This document shows, piece by piece, positions 1 to 6,551 of a stretch of DNA of 16,740 nucleotides. Numbering within the stretch: the stretch's first letter is position 1; the number at the start of each line of letters is the position of its first letter. The stretch is taken from NCBI GenBank assembly GCA_944388685.1, contig CALXJS010000034.1, positions 1 through 16,740 on the forward strand, given 5' to 3'. The stretch comes from an uncultured Clostridia bacterium. GTDB taxonomy: Bacteria > Bacillota_A > Clostridia > TANB77 > CAG-508. The position numbers were made by a program, and so were the translations under genes. The notes under the pieces were generated by a model that did not search any database, was not told the DNA's origin, and saw only the letters and a program-made list of their open reading frames with translations.

Positions 1-750
1 ACTGTACCAAATGTTGTAGAAGATGTACCAGAAATTATAGTAAACTTAAAAAGTGTTAGGTTAAAATTTTCAGAAAATGAAGAAAAAATATTAAGGATCG
101 ATCACAAAGGTGAAGGAGAAGTATTAGCAGGGGATATCATTACAGATGGAACAGTAGAAATATTAAATCCAGATTTACATATAGCAACTGTTTCAGAAGG
201 TGGACATTTAAAAATAGAAATGACTGCTGATAGAGGAAGAGGATATAATTCATCTGAAAAGAATAAAAAACCAAACCAAGACATATCTGTACTTCCAATA
301 GATTCTATCTATACACCAGTAAAGAAGGTAAACTATCAAGTTGAAAATACGAGAGTAGGGCAAATGGTAGATTATGATAAGTTAGTGATAGAAGTATGGA
401 CAGATGGTAGTTTGAAGGCTCATGAAGCACTAAGTTTAGCAGCAAAAGTAATGACAGGACACTTAGAATTGTTTATTGATTTATCAGAAGCAGCTAAAAA
501 TACACAAGTCATGATTGAAAAAGAAGAATCTAAGAAAGAAAAAGTATTAGAGATGTCAATCGAAGAATTAGAATTATCAGTAAGATCATTCAATTGCTTA
601 AAAAGAGCAGGCATTGCAACAGTAGAAGACTTAATCAATCGTTCAGAAACAGATATGATGAAGGTTAGAAATTTAGGTAAAAAATCTTTTGATGAAGTAA
701 CAGCAAAATTACATTCATTAGGATTAGACTTTGCAAAAGAGGATGAATAG
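1..750 (+). CDS. rpoA: DNA-directed RNA polymerase subunit alpha, 5' truncated by window edge
   Basis: This is the alpha subunit of RNA polymerase, which nucleates core assembly (alpha-alpha-beta-beta') and contacts promoter UP elements and activators. The frame is open from base 1 ([20 protein letters not shown]), which corresponds to about residue 65 of the usual ~315-residue protein. Visible parts are the end of the N-terminal assembly domain including the insert region, an acidic/lysine-rich linker ([10 protein letters not shown]), and the C-terminal helix-hairpin-helix domain ([17 protein letters not shown] ... [12 protein letters not shown]), whose SxNxLKRAxI and LGKKS motifs are diagnostic. 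It is followed by rplQ, the standard end of the alpha operon. Nothing in the visible part looks damaged. Confidence 0.97.
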   Translation, partial: TVPNVVEDVPEIIVNLKSVRLKFSENEEKILRIDHKGEGEVLAGDIITDGTVEILNPDLHIATVSEGGHLKIEMTADRGRGYNSSEKNKKPNQDISVLPIDSIYTPVKKVNYQVENTRVGQMVDYDKLVIEVWTDGSLKAHEALSLAAKVMTGHLELFIDLSEAAKNTQVMIEKEESKKEKVLEMSIEELELSVRSFNCLKRAGIATVEDLINRSETDMMKVRNLGKKSFDEVTAKLHSLGLDFAKEDE

Positions 751-772
751 AAAAATAGAACAAATTTAAAAA

Positions 773-846
773 GGGTCAACGCATATTCATACGGGTAAGG
801 GACATATCTTGTCCTAATAGAAATACCCTAGAAAAAGATGTGACCC
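773..846 (+). promoter_or_regulatory. Nested hairpin between rpoA and rplQ (possible rplQ leader element)
   Basis: Three co-axial inverted repeats are nested in the 125-base gap: GGGTCA (773-778) with TGACCC (841-846), GGGTA (793-797) with TACCC (824-828), and GGACA (800-804) with TGTCC (810-814) around a five-base loop. It ends about 15 bases before the rplQ ribosome site. I see no U-run, so it is not a simple terminator. The function is inferred only: translational control or mRNA processing of rplQ. Confidence 0.45.
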
Positions 847-875
847 CTGACATTAGTTAAAGGAAGGTGAAAAAA

Positions 876-1403
876 TTGGCTACAAATAGAAAATTAGGAA
901 GAACAACAGACATCAGAATGGCAATGTTAAAAACATTAACAACAGACTTAATCATGCATGGAAAAGTAGAAACAACATTAGCAAGAGCAAAAGAAGTAAA
1001 AGCAATTGCTGATAGTATTATAGCACTAGCAATCAAAGAAAAAGATAACTTTGAAGAAGTTGATGTTAAAGTTGTAAAAGCAAAATTAGATTCTAAAGGT
1101 AATAAAGTAACAGAACTAGTAAAAAGCAAAAATGGTAAAGAATATTTAAAAGTTGTAAAAGAAGAAACAACTGAAAAAAGACAAAAAGATATGCCATCAA
1201 GATTAAATGCTAGAAGAAAAATCATGAGAAAAATTAATAAAGTAACAGATAGCGAAGGTAAAAATGTAGATTTACCAGCAAAATTATTTAATGAAATTGC
1301 TCCAAAATATGCAGATAAAAATGTAGGAGGATATACTAGAATTTTAAGAGTAGGTCCTAGAAGAGGAGACGGAGCAGAAGTTGCTATATTACAATTAGTT
1401 TAA
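876..1403 (+). CDS. rplQ: 50S ribosomal protein L17
   Basis: L17 is a structural protein of the large ribosomal subunit. The N-terminus (NRKLGRTTDIRMAMLKTL) and the C-terminus (GGYTRILRVGPRRGDGAEVA) match the family closely. I place the start at TTG 876, giving MATNRKLGRT, because AAGGAAGG at 860-867 is then correctly spaced; the GTG at 867 lies inside the ribosome site. The protein has 175 residues, whereas many Bacillota L17 proteins have about 115-130. The extra ~50 residues form one lysine-rich insertion at roughly residues 50-105 (EKDNFEEV ... EYLKVVKEETTEKRQKD), before the conserved 'PSRLNARR' segment. I believe similar insertions occur in some other clostridial lineages, but could not check. 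It is the last gene of the ribosomal operon. Confidence 0.96.
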   Translation: MATNRKLGRTTDIRMAMLKTLTTDLIMHGKVETTLARAKEVKAIADSIIALAIKEKDNFEEVDVKVVKAKLDSKGNKVTELVKSKNGKEYLKVVKEETTEKRQKDMPSRLNARRKIMRKINKVTDSEGKNVDLPAKLFNEIAPKYADKNVGGYTRILRVGPRRGDGAEVAILQLV

Positions 1404-1416
1404 TGTATAAAAAAAT

Positions 1417-1454
1417 TAATCCTAGTCCAATCATGGAAAAGGATTATTTTTTTT
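1417..1454 (+). terminator. Rho-independent terminator of the rpoA-rplQ operon
   Basis: TAATCCT (1417-1423) pairs with AGGATTA (1440-1446) around a 16-base loop and is followed directly by eight T residues (1447-1454). It lies 14 bases after the rplQ stop. The stem is short, but position and T-run fit. Confidence 0.8.
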
Positions 1455-1469
1455 AATAAAGCAAAATAT

Positions 1470-1661
1470 TTCCTAGAGTTTTTAACTCTAAGACTAAATT
1501 TCTATAAAAATAATATCAATAAAATATCTATATGTCAATAAAAACTTAAAAAATGCAAAAATGAAAAAGTAAAGTCAAGATTTTTAATGAAGAATACGAA
1601 AAACCTACTATTATCAAGAAAAAATGGAATATCAAAATTCCTAGAGTTAAAAACTCCAAGA
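1470..1661. repeat. Inverted recombinase-site-like repeats enclosing a putative invertible promoter segment
   Basis: Two related 24-base copies occur at 1470-1493 and 1638-1661. Each is a near-palindrome with half-sites TAGAGTT and AACTC around a three-base centre, TTT in the left copy and AAA in the right. Because the centres are opposite, the cores GAGTTTTTAACTCTA (1476-1490) and TAGAGTTAAAAACTC (1642-1656) are exact 15-bp inverted repeats 151 bp apart. Half-sites around a short asymmetric spacer, in opposite orientation, is the usual layout of sites for DNA inversion. The enclosed DNA has no gene but contains a strong promoter on the minus strand. The arrangement is seen; inversion is inferred. 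Confidence 0.6.
1510..1538 (-). promoter_or_regulatory. Near-consensus promoter inside the putative invertible segment, facing away from the surface gene
   Basis: On the minus strand, TTGACA (1538-1533) and TATTAT (1515-1510) are separated by exactly 17 bases. Transcription would start near 1503 and run leftward into the rplQ terminator region, where no gene exists. I found no comparable plus-strand promoter between 1455 and 1680. Inversion between the flanking repeats would move the -10 to about 1617-1622 and aim it at the gene starting at 1681. Confidence 0.6.
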
Positions 1662-1680
1662 AAAATAATAGGAAGTAAAC

Positions 1681-2103
1681 ATGAATACAAAAGAACGAAA
1701 AAATGAAAAAGGAATTACGATATCAGCACTAGTAATCACAGTTATTGTTTTATTAATCTTAGCAGGTATAACCATAGGAACAATATCAGGAGATGATGGA
1801 GCAATTATAAATGCATCAAAGGCAAAATTTAGAACAGAAATTAGAGATATACAAGAAAAAATAGAATTAGAAGAAATTAACCATAATGATGGAGAAGATT
1901 TTCAATTTGGAAGTTTAGAGAATTTAATTGGTAGAACAGATGAATATAATGAAATATTAAGTATAGAAAATGGTAATTTGGTATATAATTCAGAAAAAGT
2001 AAGTGACAAACAAAAAGAATGGTTAGAAGAAATGGATATACAGGCAAAAACAGATATTATACCTATCTATACAGCAGAACAATTAAAGAAAATACGGAAG
2101 TGA
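1681..2103 (+). CDS. N-terminal half of a frameshifted pilin-like/GLUG surface protein (prepilin-type N-terminus)
   Basis: The protein begins with a charged leader (MNTKERKNEKG) followed by ITISALVITVIVLLILAGI, a class III/type IV prepilin-like signal: cleavage after Gly by a prepilin peptidase would expose a ~20-residue hydrophobic helix. The residues after it are acidic and hydrophilic. The segment ends 'IYTAEQLKKIRK' and stops at TGA 2101-2103. The natural continuation (IGSDEDIEIQEAGKKYVFSS) is in the +1 frame from 2096, so this is the 5' part of one gene of about 487 codons. Omitting c2095 restores the frame. The ribosome site is weak (TAGGAAG at 1669-1675). I found no plus-strand promoter; see the enclosed minus-strand promoter upstream. 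Confidence 0.8.
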   Translation: MNTKERKNEKGITISALVITVIVLLILAGITIGTISGDDGAIINASKAKFRTEIRDIQEKIELEEINHNDGEDFQFGSLENLIGRTDEYNEILSIENGNLVYNSEKVSDKQKEWLEEMDIQAKTDIIPIYTAEQLKKIRK

Positions 2104-3145
2104 TGAAGATATTGAAATACAAGAAGCAGGAAAAAAATATGTATTTTCATCATCTGCTAGTTATAGTATACAAAATAATATTGATTTGCAGGGAAGTGAA
2201 ACCAATAAATGGGAACCATTGGGAACTTTTGAGGGGACTTTAGATGGGAATGGTTATAAAATAAGTAATTTATATATAGATTCTACAGAAAATTCTAAAG
2301 GAATATTTTCGTTAAACAATGGAACAATAAAAAATATAGTAATGGATAATTGTAATGTAAAAATAGGATATTCTTCGGGAATTATTTGTGGTACAAATGT
2401 TGGAATAATTGAAAACTTAAAACTATATGGAGAAGTAGAAGTAGTAACAGAAAGTGCAGGTTCAAGTCCAGTTGGTACAGTATGTGGAACAAATGATAAA
2501 AACGGAAGAATAGTTAAAGTATATAATTATGCAACTGTTACAGGAAAAATGGCGACAGCTGGTGGAATTTGCGGATCCAATAAAGGTTTAATTACAAAAT
2601 GTCTTAATGAAGGGAAAGTTTGGAAAACAGGAAGTTATGTAGGAGGGATTGCAGGAAGAAATACTAATATAATAGAAGAATGCATTAATAAAGGAGATAT
2701 TAGTTCTAGTGTAAATTATACATGGGATGAAGGCGGAATATGTGGAGTGAATGATGGAAACATTCATAATTGTTATAATTTAGGAAAGTTAGGTACGGTA
2801 GGATTACGAGAAAGATGGATTGGAGGTATTACAGGAACAAATGGAGAAAACGGAGAAGTAGTTAATTGTTATAGTATAGCAGAAATAATAGGAGAACATT
2901 TAGGAGGAATTGTTTCAAGAAATTCTGGAAAAGTTACGAATTGCTGGTTTGTAAAAAAAGGAAACTATGATATTCAATTATCTACAAGCACTGGAATAAT
3001 AGAATCTTCAGGTGAAAAGACAGAAGATGAAATGAAGGAAAGTACATTTTTAGATGTATTAAATGCAGGTAATGAAGAAACAATTTGGAAAATAGATAGT
3101 AGAAAAAACAATGGATATCCATATTTAGCATGGGAAGATGAGTAA
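2096..3145 (+). CDS. C-terminal half of the same frameshifted surface protein (GLUG-repeat beta-helix)
   Basis: The frame is open from before 2096. The first possible start (TTG 2186) has no ribosome site and lies inside a conserved motif (NNIDLQGSE), so this is not an independent gene. After 'WEPLGTFEGTLDGNGYKISNLYI', the usual entry into such domains, come several GLUG-type repeats: GIFSLNNGTIKNIVM, GIICGTNVGIIENLKL, GGICGSNKGLITKCLNEG, GGIAGRNTNIIEECINKG, GGICGVNDGNIHNCYNLG, GGITGTNGENGEVVNCYS and GGIVSRNSGKVTNCWF. These predict a right-handed beta-helix of the kind found in adhesins and pilus-like surface proteins. The end 'WKIDSRKNNGYPYLAWED' is typical of complete members, so only the frame is broken. 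A role in adhesion is inferred. Confidence 0.8.
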   Translation, partial: GSDEDIEIQEAGKKYVFSSSASYSIQNNIDLQGSETNKWEPLGTFEGTLDGNGYKISNLYIDSTENSKGIFSLNNGTIKNIVMDNCNVKIGYSSGIICGTNVGIIENLKLYGEVEVVTESAGSSPVGTVCGTNDKNGRIVKVYNYATVTGKMATAGGICGSNKGLITKCLNEGKVWKTGSYVGGIAGRNTNIIEECINKGDISSSVNYTWDEGGICGVNDGNIHNCYNLGKLGTVGLRERWIGGITGTNGENGEVVNCYSIAEIIGEHLGGIVSRNSGKVTNCWFVKKGNYDIQLSTSTGIIESSGEKTEDEMKESTFLDVLNAGNEETIWKIDSRKNNGYPYLAWEDE

Positions 3146-3200
3146 AATACACACCAAAAAAGTTAAAATAACATATAATAAAACCATAGGAGGCAATGAT

Positions 3201-3551
3201 ATGGAATTTATCTTAAATACAATTTTTTGGACATTAGCCTTATATGGTTTATATGAAATTATCAAAAACATTATATACATAAATACATACACAAAATTTA
3301 AAAGTAAAGGCATTTATTTAATAATTGGTGTAAAAAACCAGGAAGATGTTATTGAAGGATTTCTAAGGTCAATTTTATTTAAAATTTTATATGGAAGAGA
3401 AGATTATTTTAAAAATATTATTGTAGCAGATTTAGAGTCAACAGACAAAACAAAAGAAATTTCAAAAAAATTATCGAAAGAATATGAATGTTTGAAAGTA
3501 TTAAGTTGGAAAGAAGCAAGAGATTTAATGGATAATTTAGATGAAGAATAA
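3201..3551 (+). CDS. Small membrane protein with partial glycosyltransferase-like domain
   Basis: The start is ATG 3201 with AGGAGG at 3188-3193; the upstream in-frame ATG at 3138 overlaps the preceding gene and has no such site. The product has 116 residues. Residues ~2-28 form a hydrophobic segment (ILNTIFWTLALYGLYEIIKN). The rest resembles the start of a GT-A glycosyltransferase fold: 'YLIIGVKNQEDVIEGFLRSIL' and 'NIIVADLESTDKTKEISKKL', like the family 2 pattern in which an Asp precedes S-TD-T. The acceptor half and the later catalytic motifs are missing and the protein ends in a short acidic tail, so it may be non-catalytic. It begins 55 bases after the surface gene and may be cotranscribed with it. 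Function unknown. Confidence 0.75.
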   Translation: MEFILNTIFWTLALYGLYEIIKNIIYINTYTKFKSKGIYLIIGVKNQEDVIEGFLRSILFKILYGREDYFKNIIVADLESTDKTKEISKKLSKEYECLKVLSWKEARDLMDNLDEE

Positions 3552-3601
3552 ATTTTCATGGGCTGTATCCTATATTTCTCCAAAATTTATTATTATAAAT
3601 A

Positions 3602-3630
3602 TTGAAAGAGGTACTTTATTATGTTATAAA
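3602..3630 (+). promoter_or_regulatory. Promoter for the gene at 3664
   Basis: TTGAAA (3602-3607) and TATAAA (3625-3630) are 17 bases apart, with a TG one base before the -10 (extended -10). The predicted start near 3637 gives a leader of about 27 bases. Confidence 0.6.
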
Positions 3631-3663
3631 TAAAATGTATATCATAATAAAAGGGGATAAAAT

Positions 3664-4195
3664 ATGAATTTGAAAACAGTAAATAGGATTTTTGGATACG
3701 GACTTTTTGGAGTAGGTGCAGTAAAAATTATATATACTATTATTACTAATGATAGGTTCTGCTATTATGATATTTGTTAATATTAAGGAACAACCCAAAG
3801 TAATAAAAGGGTATGCATGGGGATTGGGATCTATGCTCGTAACATATATAATACCATCTTGGCCTTGGCTTATAATAGGCACTTTAATTCTTCAATGTGG
3901 TATGCTTATGAAGGCAGGAACTGAAATCATGAGTACTAGTGATACTTATAAAAATGAATTTAAACCTAAAATGAGTAACAAAACAATTAAAAATACAGAA
4001 TGGTATCTTGGAAAGAAAAACGAACAAAATGAATATGTAAGTGAAAAAAAGCAAAAAAGAATGGAAAAGTTAGAAAAAGAAATTGAGGAATGGAAAAAAT
4101 TATTAGACACCGGAGAAATAGATGAAGAAACATATAATCAAGAAACCAGTAAACTTATTGAAAAAGAAAGAAAAAGAAGTGAACAAGATAAATAA
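3664..4195 (+). pseudogene. Membrane protein with coiled-coil/SHOCT-like tail, frameshifted near its N-terminus
   Basis: The start is ATG 3664 with AGGGG at 3651-3655. The first frame reads MNLKTVNRIFGYGLFGVGAV and stops at 3778-3780. The +1 frame continues without interruption to 4195 and has no ribosome site at its own ATG 3749. Removing one A from the A5 run at 3723-3727 joins them as AVKLYILLLLMIGSAIMIFV, completing a transmembrane helix; the repaired protein has about 176 residues. A second membrane region follows (GLGSMLVTYIIPSWPWLIIG), then a charged helical tail ending 'WKKLLDTGEIDEETYNQETS', which resembles a SHOCT motif, a short oligomerisation module often at the end of membrane proteins. 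Function unknown. The frameshift may be a mutation, slippage or a sequence error. Confidence 0.65.
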
Positions 4196-4209
4196 GTATT
4201 AAAATTTAT

Positions 4210-4287
4210 AAAAATGTCCTAAAAAGAAACGTTCCTAAAAGGACGAAAATGTCCCAAACAGAAACGTTCACAAAGGACATTTTTTTA
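4210..4287 (+). repeat. Tandem hairpin repeat with terminator
   Basis: Two degenerate ~35-base copies lie head to tail (4211-4245 and 4246-4280), each running AAAATGTCC, AGAAACGTTC, AAAGGAC. Each copy can fold alone (GTCC with GGAC). The outer ends also pair, AAAATGTCCT (4211-4220) with AGGACATTTT (4274-4283), and are followed by a T-run to 4286. It probably terminates the accessory island before the rpsB promoter. A mobile hairpin family is possible, since there is a duplication and short stretches (CGTTCC, AAAAGG) recur in the palindrome at 6281. Confidence 0.65.
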
Positions 4288-4298
4288 TTGAAAAACAC

Positions 4299-4327
4299 TT
4301 GATTTTTCTGGGAAAACTTGGTATAAT
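4299..4327 (+). promoter_or_regulatory. rpsB operon promoter
   Basis: TTGATT (4299-4304) and TATAAT (4322-4327) are separated by 17 bases. The predicted start is near 4334, leaving a leader of about 105 bases before rpsB. Confidence 0.85.
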
Positions 4328-4333
4328 AGTTAC

Positions 4334-4430
4334 CGTATTAAACACATAAAGTGAGTTTTGAAGGGCGTGCCAAGCATTGTTTGGTCCTAAGAAACAAAGA
4401 ACTTTATGGAAGAAATAACAAAAAGGGAGG
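4334..4430 (+). promoter_or_regulatory. Structured rpsB mRNA leader
   Basis: CATAAAGT (4345-4352) pairs perfectly with ACTTTATG (4401-4408). Inside this closing helix, AGG (4362-4364) pairs with CCT (4386-4388), and GCCAA (4369-4373) with TTGGT (4381-4385) around a seven-base loop. The ribosome site GGGAGG (4425-4430) lies outside the structure. Ribosomal-protein leaders often bind their own product; autoregulation by S2 is my inference and I do not recognise a named motif. Confidence 0.5.
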
Positions 4431-4438
4431 AATTTAAA

Positions 4439-5248
4439 ATGGCAGTAGTTGCAATGAAACAATTACTTGAAGCAGGTGTTCACTTTGGACATCAAACAAG
4501 AAGATGGGATCCTAAAATGGCGGAATACATATTCCAAGCTAGAAATGGAATTCACATCATCGATTTACAAAAAACTTCTAAAAAACTTGATGAAGCATAT
4601 GCTTTCTTAAAAGAACAAGTTGAAGAAGGAAAAACAGTTCTATTTGTAGGAACTAAAAAACAAGCACAAGAATGTGTTAAAGAAGCAGCATTAAAATGCG
4701 GAATGTACTATGTTGATCAAAGATGGTTAGGAGGAATGCTAACAAACTTTGATACAATTCAAAAAAGAATTCAAAGATTAAAAGACTTAGAAGCTATGGA
4801 GCAAGATGGTACATTTGAAGTATTACCTAAAAAAGAAGTTATTTTATTAAAGAAAGAAATGGAAAAACTAGAAAAAAACTTAGGTGGAATTAAAGAAATG
4901 GACAAACTACCAGGTGTTATTTTCTTAGTAGATCCTAAAAAAGAAAGAATAGCTATCTTAGAAGCTAAAAAATTAAATATACCTGTAATCGGATTAGTAG
5001 ATACAAACTGTAATCCAGAAGAATTAGATTACCCAATTCCAGGTAATGATGATGCGATAAGAGCAGTAAAATTAATTGCTGATGTTATGGCAAATGCCGT
5101 TATTGAAGGTAAACAAGGAGAAAGCTTTGAAGGAGCAGAAGAAGAACAACAAGAAGAAGAACAACAAGAAGAAGTAGCAACAGAAGAAGCTACAAGTATG
5201 GAACAAGTTGTAGCAAATGAAGAAGAAAATAAAGAAGTTGAAGAATAA
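4439..5248 (+). CDS. rpsB: 30S ribosomal protein S2
   Basis: S2 is a late-assembling small-subunit protein needed for S1 docking and initiation. The start is ATG 4439 after GGGAGG at 4425-4430, giving [20 protein letters not shown], the family N-terminus. Further signatures are [39 protein letters not shown] and [15 protein letters not shown] followed by [24 protein letters not shown]. The 269-residue protein carries an acidic, low-complexity tail of about 40 residues ([12 protein letters not shown] ... EENKEVEE). Part of the tail is encoded by a 15-base repeat, GAAGAAGAACAACAA, present a little over twice from 5138, so its length could vary by slippage in units of five residues. It is followed by an attenuator-like region and tsf. 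Confidence 0.97.
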   Translation: MAVVAMKQLLEAGVHFGHQTRRWDPKMAEYIFQARNGIHIIDLQKTSKKLDEAYAFLKEQVEEGKTVLFVGTKKQAQECVKEAALKCGMYYVDQRWLGGMLTNFDTIQKRIQRLKDLEAMEQDGTFEVLPKKEVILLKKEMEKLEKNLGGIKEMDKLPGVIFLVDPKKERIAILEAKKLNIPVIGLVDTNCNPEELDYPIPGNDDAIRAVKLIADVMANAVIEGKQGESFEGAEEEQQEEEQQEEVATEEATSMEQVVANEEENKEVEE

Positions 5249-5274
5249 GAAAATATAAAAAAGTTTACTTGACA

Positions 5275-5340
5275 CGATAAAAGAAGAGTGGGGCTTTTCT
5301 GCTCTACTCTTTTTATCGAATAGGTTTCTATTCGATAAAA
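5275..5340 (+). terminator. Terminator/attenuator between rpsB and tsf with an overlapping alternative hairpin
   Basis: The first hairpin pairs 5275-5294 (CGATAAAA, bulged GA, AGAGTGGGGC) with 5301-5318 (GCTCTACTCTTTTTATCG) around loop TTTTCT; the T5 within the descending arm makes it terminator-like. A second, perfect 13-bp hairpin (5311-5323 with 5328-5340, loop GTTT) reuses bases 5311-5318, so the two are mutually exclusive. A third hairpin (AGAAAAATTGC/GCAATTTTCT, 5355-5378) follows before the tsf ribosome site. The layout suggests partial termination tuning S2 against EF-Ts. Confidence 0.65.
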
Positions 5341-5403
5341 AATAATATTGAACAGAAAAATTGCAAAGCAATTTTCTATTATATATAAAAGGAGGAATTT
5401 ATA

Positions 5404-6282
5404 ATGGTAACAGCTAGCTTAGTAAAAGAGTTAAGAGAAAAAACAGGTGCAGGAATGATGGATTGCAAAAAAGTATTAACAGAAACAGATGGAGATATGG
5501 AAAAAGCAATCGAATTATTAAGAGAAAGAGGAATTGCAAAAGCTGCTAAAAAATCAGGAAGAGTTGCAGCTGAAGGATTAGTAGAAGCATATATTTCAGA
5601 AGATGGAAAAGTAGGAGCAATCGTAGAAGTAAATTCAGAAACAGACTTTGTTGCTAAAAATGAAGAATTTAAAACATTTGTTAAAAATGTAGCAAAACAA
5701 GTTGTTGAAAAAAATCCAAAAGATGTAGAAGATTTATTAAATCAAGAAGCTACATTTGAAGCTGGAAAAACAGTCAATGAAGCATTAGTGGGAAAAATAG
5801 CTACAATTGGAGAAAATTTAAGCATCAGAAGATTTGCAAGATTTGAATCAAAAGGACTATTAGAATCATACATCCATGGCGATGGAAAAATTGCTGTTTT
5901 AATCAATATGGCAAAAGGTGATAAAGAAGTAGCAAAAGATTTATGTATGCAAATTGCAGCAGCAAGACCAGAATACTTAAATGAACAATCAGTTCCAACA
6001 GAAAGAGTAGAAAAAGAAAAAGAAATTTTAAAAGTACAAACAATGAATGAAGGAAAACCAGAACAAATTGCAGAAAAAATTGTACAAGGAAGAATTAGAA
6101 AATTCTTTGAGGAAATTTGTTTAGTTGACCAAGTATTTGTTAAAGATTCAAATATGAAAGTGTCAGAATTGTTAAAACAAAAAGATGCAGAAGTTGTAGA
6201 ATTTGCAAGATTTGAAAAAGGTGAAGGAATCGAGAAAAAAGAAGAAAACTTTGCTGAAGAAGTTATGAATCAATTAAAATAG
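5404..6282 (+). CDS. tsf: Translation elongation factor Ts
   Basis: EF-Ts is the guanine-nucleotide exchange factor that regenerates EF-Tu-GTP from EF-Tu-GDP. The start ATG 5404 follows AAAAGGAGG (5387-5395). The N-terminal UBA-like domain (VKELREKTGAGMMDCKKVL) is followed by the EF-Tu-contacting core, with the signature NSETDFVAKNEEFKTFV and the dimerisation segments 'YIHGDGKIAVLINM' and 'MQIAAARPEYL'. At 292 residues it is full length. Its TAG stop (6280-6282) shares bases with the first residues of a long palindromic element, so the stop codon is completed by that element. It is normally coexpressed with rpsB. Confidence 0.97.
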   Translation: MVTASLVKELREKTGAGMMDCKKVLTETDGDMEKAIELLRERGIAKAAKKSGRVAAEGLVEAYISEDGKVGAIVEVNSETDFVAKNEEFKTFVKNVAKQVVEKNPKDVEDLLNQEATFEAGKTVNEALVGKIATIGENLSIRRFARFESKGLLESYIHGDGKIAVLINMAKGDKEVAKDLCMQIAAARPEYLNEQSVPTERVEKEKEILKVQTMNEGKPEQIAEKIVQGRIRKFFEEICLVDQVFVKDSNMKVSELLKQKDAEVVEFARFEKGEGIEKKEENFAEEVMNQLK

Positions 6283-6456
6283 GGACGTGCCAAATCGTTC
6301 CAAAATGATACCAAAAGGGACAGACCTAAAAATAATAGATAAATAACATGACATATATCTAAGAAATATAATATATGTCATGTTATTTGTTTACAAGAAT
6401 GGAATTCTAAGGTCTGTCCCTTTTGGTATCATTTTGGAACGATTTGGCACGTCCCT
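6281..6456. mobile_element. MITE-like element A: perfect 47-bp terminal inverted repeats with an inner palindrome
   Basis: The arms 6281-6327 and 6410-6456 are perfect reverse complements over 47 bases, starting AGGGACGTGCC and ending GGCACGTCCCT. Between them lies a second perfect 18-bp palindrome (6341-6358 with 6371-6388). If the element is counted from GGGACG to CGTCCC (6282-6455) it is flanked on both sides by TA (6280-6281, 6456-6457), as expected of a TA target duplication. It has no coding capacity, so it would be a non-autonomous element moved in trans or a REP-like hairpin. It abuts the tsf stop and can fold as a strong mRNA 3' end. Confidence 0.75.
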
Positions 6457-6493
6457 AAAGAAAAAATTAATAAATTTAGTAAAAATACTGTAT

Positions 6494-6516
6494 TTTTTCA
6501 AAATATATGATAGAAT
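6494..6516 (+). promoter_or_regulatory. Possible weak extended -10 promoter for pyrH
   Basis: TGATAGAAT (6508-6516) resembles an extended -10, but the -35 region 17 bases upstream is poor. It matters because element A probably blocks transcription from tsf. Weak evidence. Confidence 0.25.
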
Positions 6517-6551
6517 ATCTCTGATAAAATATATTAAGGAGAGTGGAAAAA

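Noticed and set aside
2090..2103. Classical -1 slippery site in the pilin-like gene
   Set aside because: Restoring the frame requires +1, not -1, and neither P-site codon (ATA or TTG) re-pairs well after a +1 slip, so a standard slippage mechanism is not supported.
2019..2243. 74-residue open frame overlapping the break of the surface gene
   Set aside because: It is a third-frame shadow without a ribosome site or family resemblance.
3138..3200. Upstream start at ATG 3138 for the glycosyltransferase-like protein
   Set aside because: It overlaps the preceding gene, lacks a ribosome site, and the ATG at 3201 has AGGAGG at proper spacing.
5361..5389. TTGCAA-N17-TATAAA as a tsf promoter
   Set aside because: Its predicted start would fall at the ribosome site of tsf and remove it from the mRNA, and the -35 lies inside a hairpin.
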